Source: Subtercola boreus (GTDB lineage Bacteria > Actinomycetota > Actinomycetes > Actinomycetales > Microbacteriaceae). From it: a stretch of DNA of 64,000 nucleotides. This document shows, piece by piece, positions 33,694-41,888 of the stretch; positions within the stretch are counted from its first letter, which is position 1; every line of letters begins with the position of its first letter. The position numbers and the translations under genes were made by a program. The notes under the pieces were generated by a model. It ran no database searches, had not been told where the DNA came from, and saw nothing but the letters and a program-made list of their open reading frames with translations. Location of the stretch: assembly GCF_003399635.1 (NCBI RefSeq), contig NZ_NBXB01000011.1, positions 1 through 64,000 of the forward strand, written 5' to 3'.

Positions 33694-35286
33694 TCAACCG
33701 CGCGGAATGGACCCCAGCGCCTGCGCTGCGACATACTGCCTGGCGATTGCCGGCACCGTGTCGACCGCGAGCTCGGCCACGAAACTGATCGGCCATGCCG
33801 GCCTCGCGCCCGACAGCGTCCATGCGGCTTGCCGGGCCGCGCCGTCCGCGACGTACTCGCCCGGCGTCGGCACAGAGACCGGCACGTCGAAGACCTGCGC
33901 CGCGACGGACTGCACCGCCTCGTTCTGCGCGGCGCCCCCGATCAGCAGCACTCTCTTCGTGGCGACCCCGAGATCGCGGATCGCGCTCACTCCATCGGCG
34001 AGCCCACACAGCATGCCCTCGATCGCAGCACGGGCGAGGTTCTCACGGGTGGTCGACGCAATCGTCAGCCCGAGGAGTGTAGCCGTGGCATCGGGGAGGT
34101 TCGGGGTGCGTTCCCCTTCGAAGTACGGCACCAGCACGACGCCACCGGAGCCCGGGGCTGCGGAGAGCGCGAGCCTCGCGAACTCGTCGTAGTCGACACC
34201 CAGCAGCTCACTGGTCGACGCAAGGATGCGCGCGGCGTTCAGCGTCACCACGATCGGCAGGAACCCGCCGGCGGCATCGGCGAACCCGGCGACAGTGCCG
34301 GTGAGGTCGGCAACCGGGCGATCGGTCACGGCGAAGGCCGTTCCCGAGGTGCCGATGCTGATCACCACATCGCCCGCTTTCGCGTCCAGCCCCAGCGCGG
34401 CGCCGGCGTTGTCGCCCATCCCCGCGCCCACGAGGATGCCGGCGGGAATGACCCCGACGGCCTCGGGTGTGTCCACGGGGCTGTCGCCCCCGTACGGGAT
34501 GTCGCCCCCGTACGCGAGGTCGCCGCCGTGGGCGACCGTCGTTCCGACGACATGCCCGGTCTGCACGATGCGGGGGACGATGACGGCGTCGTTGGCCGCC
34601 CTCTCTGCGGCGTCCACCGCTTCGTCCGCGGCCGACTCGACGCCTGCCGCTTCGACGGCCGGCCGGCCGAAGGCATGCTCGAACAGGTTGAAGTCGTATC
34701 GCCCTGTCGCGGGGCTCCAGTACGAGGTTCCGCTCGCATCCGACCGGTCGGTGGCCAGGGCATCCAGAACCGGCCCGAGCGGACTCTCGCCCTCGGGGCC
34801 GTACCCGAGCAGGCGCCAGGTCAGCCAGTCGTGGGGGAGCGTCACGGCGGCGACGCGCGCCGAGTTGGCCGGCTCTGCGTCGCGGAGCCAGCGCAACTTG
34901 GTCACGGTGAACGAAGCGACCGGCAGCGACCCCACGCGCTCGGCGAAGCCGGTGGGCCCGTCTGCTCCGATCTCGGCGAGCAGGTCTGAGGCCGCCTGGG
35001 CGCTGCGAGTGTCGTTCCAGAGCAGCGCGTCGCGGATCACCCGGCCCCGGGCATCCAGAACCACCATGCCGTGCTGCTGGCCGCCGACGGAGATCGCGGC
35101 GACATCGTCGAGACCGCCCGCATCCCGGATCGCCGCCTGCAGCGCACTCCACCACGCTGCAGGGTCGACCGCCGTGCCGTCGGGGTGCGGCGCGCGCCCA
35201 CTCCGCACCAGCGCTCCGGTCTCTGCGTCTCGGATCACGATCTTGCAGCTCTGGGTCGACGAATCGACTCCCGCGACCAGCGTCAT
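33694..35286 (-). CDS. xylB: Xylulokinase
   Basis: The 530-aa FGGY kinase phosphorylates D-xylulose. The N-terminal domain has [35 protein letters not shown] and [11 protein letters not shown], with [13 protein letters not shown]. The C-terminal domain has [51 protein letters not shown] and [22 protein letters not shown]. It is about 30 residues longer than usual because of an insertion holding three 18-bp tandem units (34483-34536) that encode GGD-containing repeats. It is 2 bp downstream of xylA in the same operon. Confidence 0.94.
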   Translation of the reverse strand: MTLVAGVDSSTQSCKIVIRDAETGALVRSGRAPHPDGTAVDPAAWWSALQAAIRDAGGLDDVAAISVGGQQHGMVVLDARGRVIRDALLWNDTRSAQAASDLLAEIGADGPTGFAERVGSLPVASFTVTKLRWLRDAEPANSARVAAVTLPHDWLTWRLLGYGPEGESPLGPVLDALATDRSDASGTSYWSPATGRYDFNLFEHAFGRPAVEAAGVESAADEAVDAAERAANDAVIVPRIVQTGHVVGTTVAHGGDLAYGGDIPYGGDSPVDTPEAVGVIPAGILVGAGMGDNAGAALGLDAKAGDVVISIGTSGTAFAVTDRPVADLTGTVAGFADAAGGFLPIVVTLNAARILASTSELLGVDYDEFARLALSAAPGSGGVVLVPYFEGERTPNLPDATATLLGLTIASTTRENLARAAIEGMLCGLADGVSAIRDLGVATKRVLLIGGAAQNEAVQSVAAQVFDVPVSVPTPGEYVADGAARQAAWTLSGARPAWPISFVAELAVDTVPAIARQYVAAQALGSIPRG

Positions 35287-35288
35287 GG

Positions 35289-36479
35289 CTAGCGGGCGCC
35301 GGTGAGGTGTTCGAGCGCGAGCTGGTTGAGGCGCACGAAGCCGAAGCCCTTGCCGTCGAAGTACGGGGTCGGGTCGAACTCTTCGTAGGACGAACGGTCG
35401 GCGAGCAGGTCGGCGTAGGTCTCGCCCGGGTTGAGCGTGGGCTCGGCCAGTTCGGGCACGCGGGAGGCGGCCAGGGCCTGCTGTACCTCGGGGTCTGCCC
35501 GGAAGGCGGCCGCGCGCTCCTTCAGCAGGAGGTAGGTGCGCATGTTCGCTGCCGCCGAGTCCCAGACGCCCGTGATGTCCTCGGTTCGCGAGGGCTTGTA
35601 GTCGAAGTGGCGCGGGCCGTCATAGACCGGGCCGCCCTCGGGGGAGCCGTTCTCGAGCAGGTCGACGAGCGCGAACGCGTTGTAGAGGTCGCCGTGGCCG
35701 AACACCAGGTCCTGGTCGTATTTGATGCCGCGCTGGCCATTGAGGTCGATGTGGAAGAGCTTGCCCTGGTAGAGCGCCTGGGCGATGCCGGCTGCGAAGT
35801 TCAGACCGGCCATCTGCTCGTGGCCGACCTCGGGGTTCACACCGACCAGCTCGGGGCGTTCGAGGGTCTGGATGAAGGCCATCGCGTGCCCGACGGTGGG
35901 CAGCAGGATGTCGCCACGGGGCTCGTTCGGCTTGGGCTCGATCGCGAATCGGATGTCGTAGCCCTTGTCGGTGACGTAGTCGCTCAGCAGGTTGACGGCC
36001 TCGCGGTAGCGTTCGAGAGCCGAGCGGATGTCCTTCGCCGCGTCGTACTCCGCGCCCTCGCGGCCGCCCCACATCACAAAGGTCTTCGCGCCGAGCTCAG
36101 CGGCGAGGTCGATGTTGCGGAGCACCTTGCGAAGGGCGAACCGGCGCACGGCGCGGTCGTTCGAGGTGAATCCGCCATCCTTGAAGACGGGTGCGCTGAA
36201 GAGGTTCGTCGTGACCATCGGGACTTCGAGCCCCGTCGAAGCCAGGGCCCCCTTGAGGCGGTCGATCTGGGTCTGGCGCTCCGAGTCGGTCGAACCGAAG
36301 TCGAACAGGTCGTCGTCGTGGAAGGTGAGCCCGTACGCGCCGAGCTCACTCAGACGCTCGACGGCTTCGACCACATCGAGGTGGGACCGGGTCGGACCGC
36401 CGAAGGGGTCGGACCCGTTGTAGCCGATCGTCCAGAGTCCGAAAGAGAATTTGTCAGCGCGGGTGGGCGTCAGGGACAT
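35289..36479 (-). CDS. xylA: Xylose isomerase
   Basis: The 396-aa TIM-barrel enzyme converts D-xylose to D-xylulose with two divalent metals. Signatures: [27 protein letters not shown] with the catalytic His, [13 protein letters not shown] (VxWGGREG), the metal site [32 protein letters not shown], and [16 protein letters not shown]. It matches the shorter actinobacterial class I type. It is the first gene of the xylA-xylB operon and is divergent from the ROK repressor at 36632; the operator lies 59 bp from its start. Confidence 0.97.
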   Translation of the reverse strand: MSLTPTRADKFSFGLWTIGYNGSDPFGGPTRSHLDVVEAVERLSELGAYGLTFHDDDLFDFGSTDSERQTQIDRLKGALASTGLEVPMVTTNLFSAPVFKDGGFTSNDRAVRRFALRKVLRNIDLAAELGAKTFVMWGGREGAEYDAAKDIRSALERYREAVNLLSDYVTDKGYDIRFAIEPKPNEPRGDILLPTVGHAMAFIQTLERPELVGVNPEVGHEQMAGLNFAAGIAQALYQGKLFHIDLNGQRGIKYDQDLVFGHGDLYNAFALVDLLENGSPEGGPVYDGPRHFDYKPSRTEDITGVWDSAAANMRTYLLLKERAAAFRADPEVQQALAASRVPELAEPTLNPGETYADLLADRSSYEEFDPTPYFDGKGFGFVRLNQLALEHLTGAR

Positions 36480-36537
36480 GCGCGGGTGCTCCAGTCAGCA
36501 TCGTTGGTGAGTTGGACAGGGTGTTCAGGGGGCGTCC

Positions 36538-36555
36538 GTGGTAAAAAGTTACCAC
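36538..36555. promoter_or_regulatory. xyl operator palindrome
   Basis: GTGGTAA-AAAG-TTACCAC is a perfect 7-4-7 inverted repeat in the 152-bp region between xylA and the divergent ROK gene. Its position and symmetry fit binding by the ROK-type xylose repressor. Confidence 0.75.
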
Positions 36556-36631
36556 ACACAACATATTGCGGATGCCGGGCTCGTGTCAAAGGGCTGGCAC
36601 ACTGTTTTCGAACATCGATACGGGAGGCCCC

Positions 36632-37828
36632 ATGGTTCTGGCGAGCGTGCCACGTCGCCTGTCGCCCGGCGTCGGCAACAGCAACGACCAGACCCGTCGG
36701 CACAACCTCTCGACCGTGCTGACGTTCCTGCATCACGGCGGCCCGCAGTCCCGGGCGCAGCTCACCGGTCTCTCCGCCCTGAACAGGTCGACCACCGGCG
36801 CCCTGGTCGCCGAACTCGTCGAGCTCGGCCTGGCCTATGAGACGGAACCCGCCGATTCCGGCCGGGTGGGTCGGCCGAGTCCGATCGTGCACGCGAATGG
36901 GAAGGTCGTGGCGATCACGGTCAACCCCGACATCGACGCGGTCACGGTCGGCGTCGTCGGGCTCGGCGGTCTGCTCCACCACCTGGTGCGCCGGGAGACG
37001 GATGCGGTGCCGACGGTCGGGGCGAGCATCCGGATCGTGCAGGAGGTTCTCGATGGCATGCGCGACGAAATCGCGACCGAGTTCCGCGTGGCGGGCGTGG
37101 GGATCGCCGTGCCCGGGCTCGTGAACTCCCGGGACGGCGTCGTCGCGCTCGCCCCGCACCTCGGCTGGCGTGACGAACCGGTCGCCGAACCCTTCGCCGC
37201 TGCCCTCGGGTTCCGTGCCGCAGTGGCCAACGATGCCGCGCTCGCGACAGTGGCCGAGAGCATCTTCGGCGCGGGCCGCGGCGTGCAGGATCTCGTCTAC
37301 CTCAACGGCAGCGCGAGCGGCATCGGGGGCGGCGTCCTCGCGGGCGGGGTGATGCTGCGCGGCAGCCGGGGCTACGCTGCAGAACTCGGCCACACGCTGG
37401 TGAACAGTTCAGGCATCCGGTGCCACTGCGGCAAGCGCGGGTGCCTCGAGACCGAGGTGAACCTCGGGCTTCTGCTGCAGGTGCTCGGGCGAGACAGCGC
37501 CGGGCTCGACGAGGTCGACGCGCTGATTGCGGCGGTTCCGGATGCCCGCCCCGAGATCGAACGCCAACTCGACGTGCTGGCGCTCGCCATCGGCACCTTC
37601 GTCAGCGTGTTCAACCCCGAGTCGATCATCCTGGGCGGATTTCTCGGGTCGCTGTACGAGGCCGATCCCGCACGGCTCCGCGCATCCGTCAATGCCGCCT
37701 CCGTCGTGGGGCTGGCCGATCCGGTGCGTCTCGAGCGGGCCCGGCTCCGCTCCCGGCTGCTGACGACGGGTGCCGCGGAGCTGGTCTTCGCCGACCTGCT
37801 GGCCGACCCCGCCGGAACGGTGTTCTGA
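36632..37828 (+). CDS. xylR: ROK-family xylose operon repressor
   Basis: The 398-aa protein joins an N-terminal winged HTH (TRRHNLSTVLTFLHHGGPQSRAQLTGLSALNRSTTGALVAEL, about 20-60) to a ROK domain. The latter has VAITVNPDIDAVTVGVVGLG, GVGIAVPGLV, AVANDAALATVAESIFGAGRG, and the zinc cluster GIRCHCGKRGCLE near residues 265-277. Such proteins repress xylose genes and release DNA on xylose binding. The ATG at 36632 follows GGGAGG. It is divergent from xylAB with a palindromic operator between them. Confidence 0.9.
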   Translation: MVLASVPRRLSPGVGNSNDQTRRHNLSTVLTFLHHGGPQSRAQLTGLSALNRSTTGALVAELVELGLAYETEPADSGRVGRPSPIVHANGKVVAITVNPDIDAVTVGVVGLGGLLHHLVRRETDAVPTVGASIRIVQEVLDGMRDEIATEFRVAGVGIAVPGLVNSRDGVVALAPHLGWRDEPVAEPFAAALGFRAAVANDAALATVAESIFGAGRGVQDLVYLNGSASGIGGGVLAGGVMLRGSRGYAAELGHTLVNSSGIRCHCGKRGCLETEVNLGLLLQVLGRDSAGLDEVDALIAAVPDARPEIERQLDVLALAIGTFVSVFNPESIILGGFLGSLYEADPARLRASVNAASVVGLADPVRLERARLRSRLLTTGAAELVFADLLADPAGTVF

Positions 37829-37874
37829 GGCGCGGGTGCTGACGGGCATCCACCGCTCGCGGTAGTCTCTCGCC

Positions 37875-39149
37875 ATGAGAATTCTGCTCGTGGGTGCCGG
37901 TGGTGTCGGAAACTCGATCGCGAAGATCGCGGCCAGGCGTACCTTCTTCGAAGTGATCGTCGTCACCGACTACGACCTGGCCCGGGCGGAGTCGACCGTG
38001 GCCTGGATCCAGGCGAAGCACGGGCCGGAGGTCGCGCAGAAGTTCCTCGCCGACCGGATCGACGCCTCTGACGCGTCGAGTGTCGAAGAGGTCGCCCGCA
38101 AGCACGGCGCGACCCACGTCATGAACGCCGTCGAGCCGCGCTTCGTGCAGGCGATCTTCGCCGGTGCGCTCGCGGCAGGAGCGAATTACCTCGACATGGC
38201 GATGAGCCTCTCGGAGCCGCATCCGACCGAGCCGCACTCCGAGACCGGCATCAAGCTGGGTGACGACCAGTTCGCCCAGGCCGCCGACTGGGAGAAGGCC
38301 GGCACGCTTGCGCTCGTCGGCATGGGCGTCGAGCCCGGGCTCAGCGACGTCTTCGCGCGCTACGCCGCAGACCACCTCTTCAGTGACATCGACGAGCTCG
38401 GTACGCGCGACGGGGCGAACCTGGTCGTCCGGGATGAGTCGGGGGAGGAGATCTTCGCGCCGTCGTTCAGTATCTGGACCACCATCGAGGAATGCCTGAA
38501 CCCGCCGGTCGTGTGGGAAAAGGAGCGCGGCTGGTTCACCACCGAGCCGTTCAGTGAGCCGGAGATCTTCGACTTCCCCGACGGCATCGGGCCCGTCGAG
38601 TGCGTGAACGTGGAGCACGAAGAGGTGTTGCTGATGCCGCGGTGGGTCGACGCGAAGCGGGTGACCTTCAAATACGGGCTCGGCAACGAGTTCATCTCCA
38701 TTCTGAAGACACTCCATCAGCTCGGACTCGACAAGACGGCGCCGTTGACCGTGCGCTCTGCCGATGGCCCCGTGACCGTCGCGCCGCGTGATGTCGTGGC
38801 GGCGGGGCTCCCCGACCCGGCAACACTCGGGCCCCGGATGACCGGCAAGACCTGCGCGGGACTCTGGGTGACGGGTACGGGGCTCGACGGCCTGGCCCGG
38901 GAGGTGTACCTCTACCACGTGGCCGACAACGAGTGGACGATGCGCGAATACGAGTCCCAGTGCGTGGTCTGGCAGACGGCGCTGAATCCCGTGATCGCGC
39001 TGGAACTGCTGGCGCTCGGGGTGTGGGGCGGCGTGGGAGTGCTCGGGCCGGAGGCGTTCGATGCGCTGCCGTTCCTCGAGCTGATGGCGCTGCCGGTGGA
39101 GGAGGGCGGCTACGGCCAGTCCTGGGGGCTGGAAGATCGCGCAGTCTGA
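37875..39149 (+). CDS. Saccharopine dehydrogenase-like NAD(P) oxidoreductase
   Basis: The 424-aa protein starts with a Rossmann motif MRILLVGAGGVGNSIAKIAARR and has VMNAVEPRFVQAIFAGALAAGANYLDMA, typical of the saccharopine dehydrogenase family (PF03435). The C-terminal catalytic domain contains RVTFKYGLGNEFISILKTLHQLGLD. Related proteins act in lysine metabolism or as carboxynorspermidine-type synthases; the reaction here is not clear. The ATG lies 6 nt after TAGTCT (37863-37868), consistent with a leaderless mRNA. Confidence 0.87.
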   Translation: MRILLVGAGGVGNSIAKIAARRTFFEVIVVTDYDLARAESTVAWIQAKHGPEVAQKFLADRIDASDASSVEEVARKHGATHVMNAVEPRFVQAIFAGALAAGANYLDMAMSLSEPHPTEPHSETGIKLGDDQFAQAADWEKAGTLALVGMGVEPGLSDVFARYAADHLFSDIDELGTRDGANLVVRDESGEEIFAPSFSIWTTIEECLNPPVVWEKERGWFTTEPFSEPEIFDFPDGIGPVECVNVEHEEVLLMPRWVDAKRVTFKYGLGNEFISILKTLHQLGLDKTAPLTVRSADGPVTVAPRDVVAAGLPDPATLGPRMTGKTCAGLWVTGTGLDGLAREVYLYHVADNEWTMREYESQCVVWQTALNPVIALELLALGVWGGVGVLGPEAFDALPFLELMALPVEEGGYGQSWGLEDRAV

Positions 39150-39218
39150 TGCATTGAGGTTTACTCGGTTTTAAGCTACCGTGACGTGACTCTGTCTCGC
39201 CACGAAAGCTGGAACACC

Positions 39219-40331
39219 ATGACCCTGCGCGCCCCCTCCCGACCGTCCGGCCTCGGCCGACGTGCTGTCGCCACCCTCGCGTTGATCGGCGCGGCCGTCT
39301 TCGTGGGTGGTGTCGCTGCCGCTCCGGCGAGCGCCGCACCGTTCGAATTCGTGCTCTCGTCGGGCAATCCCGACTTCTCGTTTCAGAAGGCGGGCGGAGT
39401 GCAGATCAAGACCTTCGACCTGCTGAACACGGGGGACAACGACATCACGATCGACCCGGCGCCGCTCGTAGCGATGGCGGCGCCTTTCACGGCGTCGGCG
39501 ATCTCGTTCACCAAGACTACGGTCGTCGCCCACAACGCGCACGCGACGTTCACAGTGACGTACAGAGTTCCCACTGTGGGTACGGTGTCGACGGTGCCGG
39601 TGGCCCTCGTCGCCACCGATCAGACCGACAACTCGAAGCTGAGTCTCACCCTAACCTTCAAGGGAACGTCGATCGCCACGGATCCTGCGCACTTCACCGC
39701 CACAACTACGGGAGGTGGCACGTCAGCCGACTTCGGCACCGTCAGCGTCGGCGGTTTCGCCACGCAGGAAGTCACTCTCACCGTCGACGGTGTTCTGCCG
39801 ATGCGGTTCTCGACCAACGACATCGCCATCGTCGACTCGGCCGGGAACCCGCTGCCGACCGTGAAGATCACTGCCTCCTCCTTCGGGACCGTCGGCGCGA
39901 TCACCGCCCCGGGGGGCACGGCAGCATTCGAACTGACGTATTCACCGCTCGCCGTGGGTTCGTTCACGGGAAGCGCGAGAGTTGGCGGGTTCGCTGTCAC
40001 GGGAACCGTCGAGACTGCTGTGCTGGTTGTGGCCGTGCCGCTGTCCGGAGCTGCGTCCGCGGTCACTCCGACCACGCCGCCCGCAACTCCGCCGGCGACG
40101 CCCGGGGCCACCGCCACGCCCGTTCCGACGGGCACGTCGACGACGATGTCGACGTCGACCGCCGGGGCAGTCGTTCCGAGGCCCGGGACCGGTGGCCAAA
40201 CGGGATCGCTGGCTGAGACCGGAGCACCAGTCGCCGGAATCGTCGGCCTCGGTGCGCTCGTCGGATTGCTCGGTCTCGGCGCGCTGGCTGGCCTGGCCGT
40301 GGCTCATCGGCGCCGCGCGCACAACTCGTAG
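39219..40331 (+). CDS. Cell-wall anchored protein with LAETG sorting signal
   Basis: The 370-aa protein has a signal peptide (RRAVATLALIGAAVFVGGVAAAPASA), two beta-rich modules of about 110 residues (VQIKTFDLLNTGDNDITI; SADFGTVSVGGFATQEVTLTVDG) resembling choice-of-anchor/ASPM-like domains, a Pro/Thr-rich linker (TPTTPPATPPATPGATATP), and a C-terminal sorting signal LAETG, hydrophobic helix, RRRAHNS. LAxTG is the motif preferred by class E sortases of actinobacteria. No sortase gene is in the window. An in-frame GTG at 39186 could start the protein 11 residues earlier; TAAGCT lies 8 nt before it. Confidence 0.82.
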   Translation: MTLRAPSRPSGLGRRAVATLALIGAAVFVGGVAAAPASAAPFEFVLSSGNPDFSFQKAGGVQIKTFDLLNTGDNDITIDPAPLVAMAAPFTASAISFTKTTVVAHNAHATFTVTYRVPTVGTVSTVPVALVATDQTDNSKLSLTLTFKGTSIATDPAHFTATTTGGGTSADFGTVSVGGFATQEVTLTVDGVLPMRFSTNDIAIVDSAGNPLPTVKITASSFGTVGAITAPGGTAAFELTYSPLAVGSFTGSARVGGFAVTGTVETAVLVVAVPLSGAASAVTPTTPPATPPATPGATATPVPTGTSTTMSTSTAGAVVPRPGTGGQTGSLAETGAPVAGIVGLGALVGLLGLGALAGLAVAHRRRAHNS

Positions 40332-40393
40332 GAATCGCTGGCGGTTCCGGCTGGCGGACAGAAATCACCGGCCGGAACCTGTAGCGTGAAGCC

Positions 40394-40603
40394 ATGGCTG
40401 ACAACGCAGGCAAAGAAGCAGAAGAGATCTGGATCGGCGACGTGCACGTCGCAAACATCCGCCAGGAGAACGGGCACGGCGACCGGCCGTTCATCGTCGA
40501 GAGCCTCACCGGCACCGAGCTCCGCACGGCTGCAGACAAGCATGCCGCCGAGCTCTGGATTGCGCTGCACTCCGACGCCATCACCGAGAACGAACTCGGC
40601 TAG
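40394..40603 (+). CDS. Small hypothetical protein, 69 aa
   Basis: The protein (EEIWIGDVHVANIRQENGHGDRPFIVESLTGTELRTAADKHAAELWIAL) is soluble and acidic, with no recognised family. The ATG is 6 nt after TAGCGT (40382-40387), the same leaderless layout as several other genes in the window. Codon use is typical of the genome. It ends before a strong hairpin. Confidence 0.6.
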   Translation: MADNAGKEAEEIWIGDVHVANIRQENGHGDRPFIVESLTGTELRTAADKHAAELWIALHSDAITENELG

Positions 40604-40644
40604 ATCCCAACCCCGCCAGGACACAATCCCGCCAGAACCCAACC

Positions 40645-40679
40645 CGACGAACGGCCCGCTTCGAGCGGGCCGTTCGTCG
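40645..40679. terminator. Bidirectional hairpin between the 69-aa gene and tRNA-Ser
   Basis: CGACGAACGGCCCGCT (40645-40660) pairs perfectly with 40664-40679 over a TCG loop. It lacks a T-run but lies between convergent transcripts. GC-rich terminators with TTCG in place of a T-run are frequent in this window. Confidence 0.75.
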
Positions 40680-40717
40680 TGGGGCCTCTAATCTTGAATG
40701 CAGGTACGGCACTGCTG

Positions 40718-40805
40718 TGGCGGAGAATGGGGGATTCGAACCCCCGAGAGCTTTCACTCAACACGCTTTCCAAGCGTGCGCCATAGGCCACTAGGCGAAT
40801 TCTCC
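40718..40805 (-). tRNA. tRNA-Ser (GGA)
   Basis: The minus strand folds as a class II tRNA: acceptor GGAGAAT paired with ATTCTCC, anticodon stem ACGCT/AGCGT with loop TTGGAAA, anticodon GGA (reads UCC/UCU), a variable arm TGAGTGAAAGCTCT, and T arm GGGGGTTCGAATCCCCC. Discriminator G at 40721 and an encoded CCA (40718-40720) follow. It lies between the 69-aa gene and an SDR-like gene. Confidence 0.97.
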
Positions 40806-40874
40806 TGGCGAGCCGCCTCTCAGGTGCAGAAACGGCCAAAGAGCATCCTACGGCATTCCCGCGGATCGCTCGAA

Positions 40875-41528
40875 TCAGTACCGCACGGCCGCCAACGCCT
40901 TACGGATCGGGGTGTCGCCACTGATCGCCTCGAACTGGGCGCGGACAGCGATTCCGTCGATCAGGGCGGCCGCGATGAGGGCGGCGACATCCTGCCGCGG
41001 GATCGTTCCGCGACCGGTGCTCTCGGCGAGCGTGACCTCGCCAGTGCCCGGCTCATCGGTCAGCCCGCCGGGCCGGATGATCGTCCAGTCCAGATCGCGC
41101 TCACGGAGGTTCGCATCCGCTGCCGCCTTCGCGGCGAGATAGATCTGGAACACGTCGTCGGATTCCGGGTCGAAGTCGTCGGCTCCCATCGAGGAGACCA
41201 GCACGTAATGGCGGATGCCCGCGCCCTCCGCTGCGTCGGCCAGCAGGATGGCACCGTCACGGTCGACGGTGTTCTTCCGTTCAGCCGTCGAATTCGGCCC
41301 CGCACCTGCCGCGAAGACCACCGCGTCGACACCTGCGAGGTCGAGCGCGAGGGTGGCGGCATCCACCTTCTCGAGGTCGATGACGACAGGGATACCGCCT
41401 GCCGCCAGCACGTCACTGGCCTGCTCCGGATTGCGGATGATCGCGACTGCCTCGTGGCCCTGGTCGGACAGGAGTTTCTCGAGGTGGAGGGCGATAGCTC
41501 CGTGGCCGCCGGCAATTGCGATTCTCAT
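40875..41528 (-). CDS. NAD(P)-binding SDR-like protein
   Basis: The 217-aa protein has RIAIAGGHGAIALHLEKLL (GxxGxxG variant), VDAVVFAAGAGPNS, IRHYVLVSSMGADDFDP and LDWTIIRPGGLTDEPGTGEV. This is the atypical SDR group related to YwnB/HSCARG-type NAD(P)-binding proteins, which lack the YxxxK pair. Its role is unknown; such proteins may sense NADPH or reduce flavins. The ATG at 41528 has only a weak ribosome site (GGATAGAAAGC). Confidence 0.85.
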   Translation of the reverse strand: MRIAIAGGHGAIALHLEKLLSDQGHEAVAIIRNPEQASDVLAAGGIPVVIDLEKVDAATLALDLAGVDAVVFAAGAGPNSTAERKNTVDRDGAILLADAAEGAGIRHYVLVSSMGADDFDPESDDVFQIYLAAKAAADANLRERDLDWTIIRPGGLTDEPGTGEVTLAESTGRGTIPRQDVAALIAAALIDGIAVRAQFEAISGDTPIRKALAAVRY

Positions 41529-41627
41529 GCTTTCTATCCAACGCCCCGAGGCGTGATCTGCCAAGTCGGCGACCCGAGATCCGGGTGCGCTACTCGGAGG
41601 GAGCTGCTGTCGGCTAAACTGATCCAC

Positions 41628-41722
41628 GGCTCCCCGCGTGGCGCCATCCAGGCCAACTCCCCCAGGGCAGAAATGCAGCAAGGGTAACCGGGCTCTGGCG
41701 GGTGCGCGGGGGGTCCTTTTTT
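41628..41722 (+). ncRNA. ffs: Signal recognition particle RNA (4.5S type)
   Basis: The 5' arm GGCTCCCCGCG pairs with the 3' arm CGCGGGGGGTCC, and the apical domain has the SRP signature CCCAGG-GCA-GAAA-TGC-AGCAAGGG: asymmetric CAGG/AGCA internal loop and a GNRA tetraloop, the binding site for Ffh. TAAACT at 41615-41620 is a good -10 placed 7 nt before 41628. Six T (41717-41722) end the transcript. Length about 90 nt. Confidence 0.9.
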
Positions 41723-41888
41723 GTGTTGGCGGCGCTCCGCTGGTCGTGCAACGGCGCTCCGGCCTCTTCTCGCTCACAGCCGACAGACTGCTGATCATCA
41801 GTCCACAGGGGGTGCGCACCCAGCCCCGGCTCCCTAGGGTGGAACCGGCGACCTGCACTGTCGGGCCGCCTGAACCGCAAGGAGAACC

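Noticed and set aside
33007-34989. 660-codon plus-strand open frame
   Set aside because: Antisense to the secreted protein and xylB, both of which have recognisable domains.
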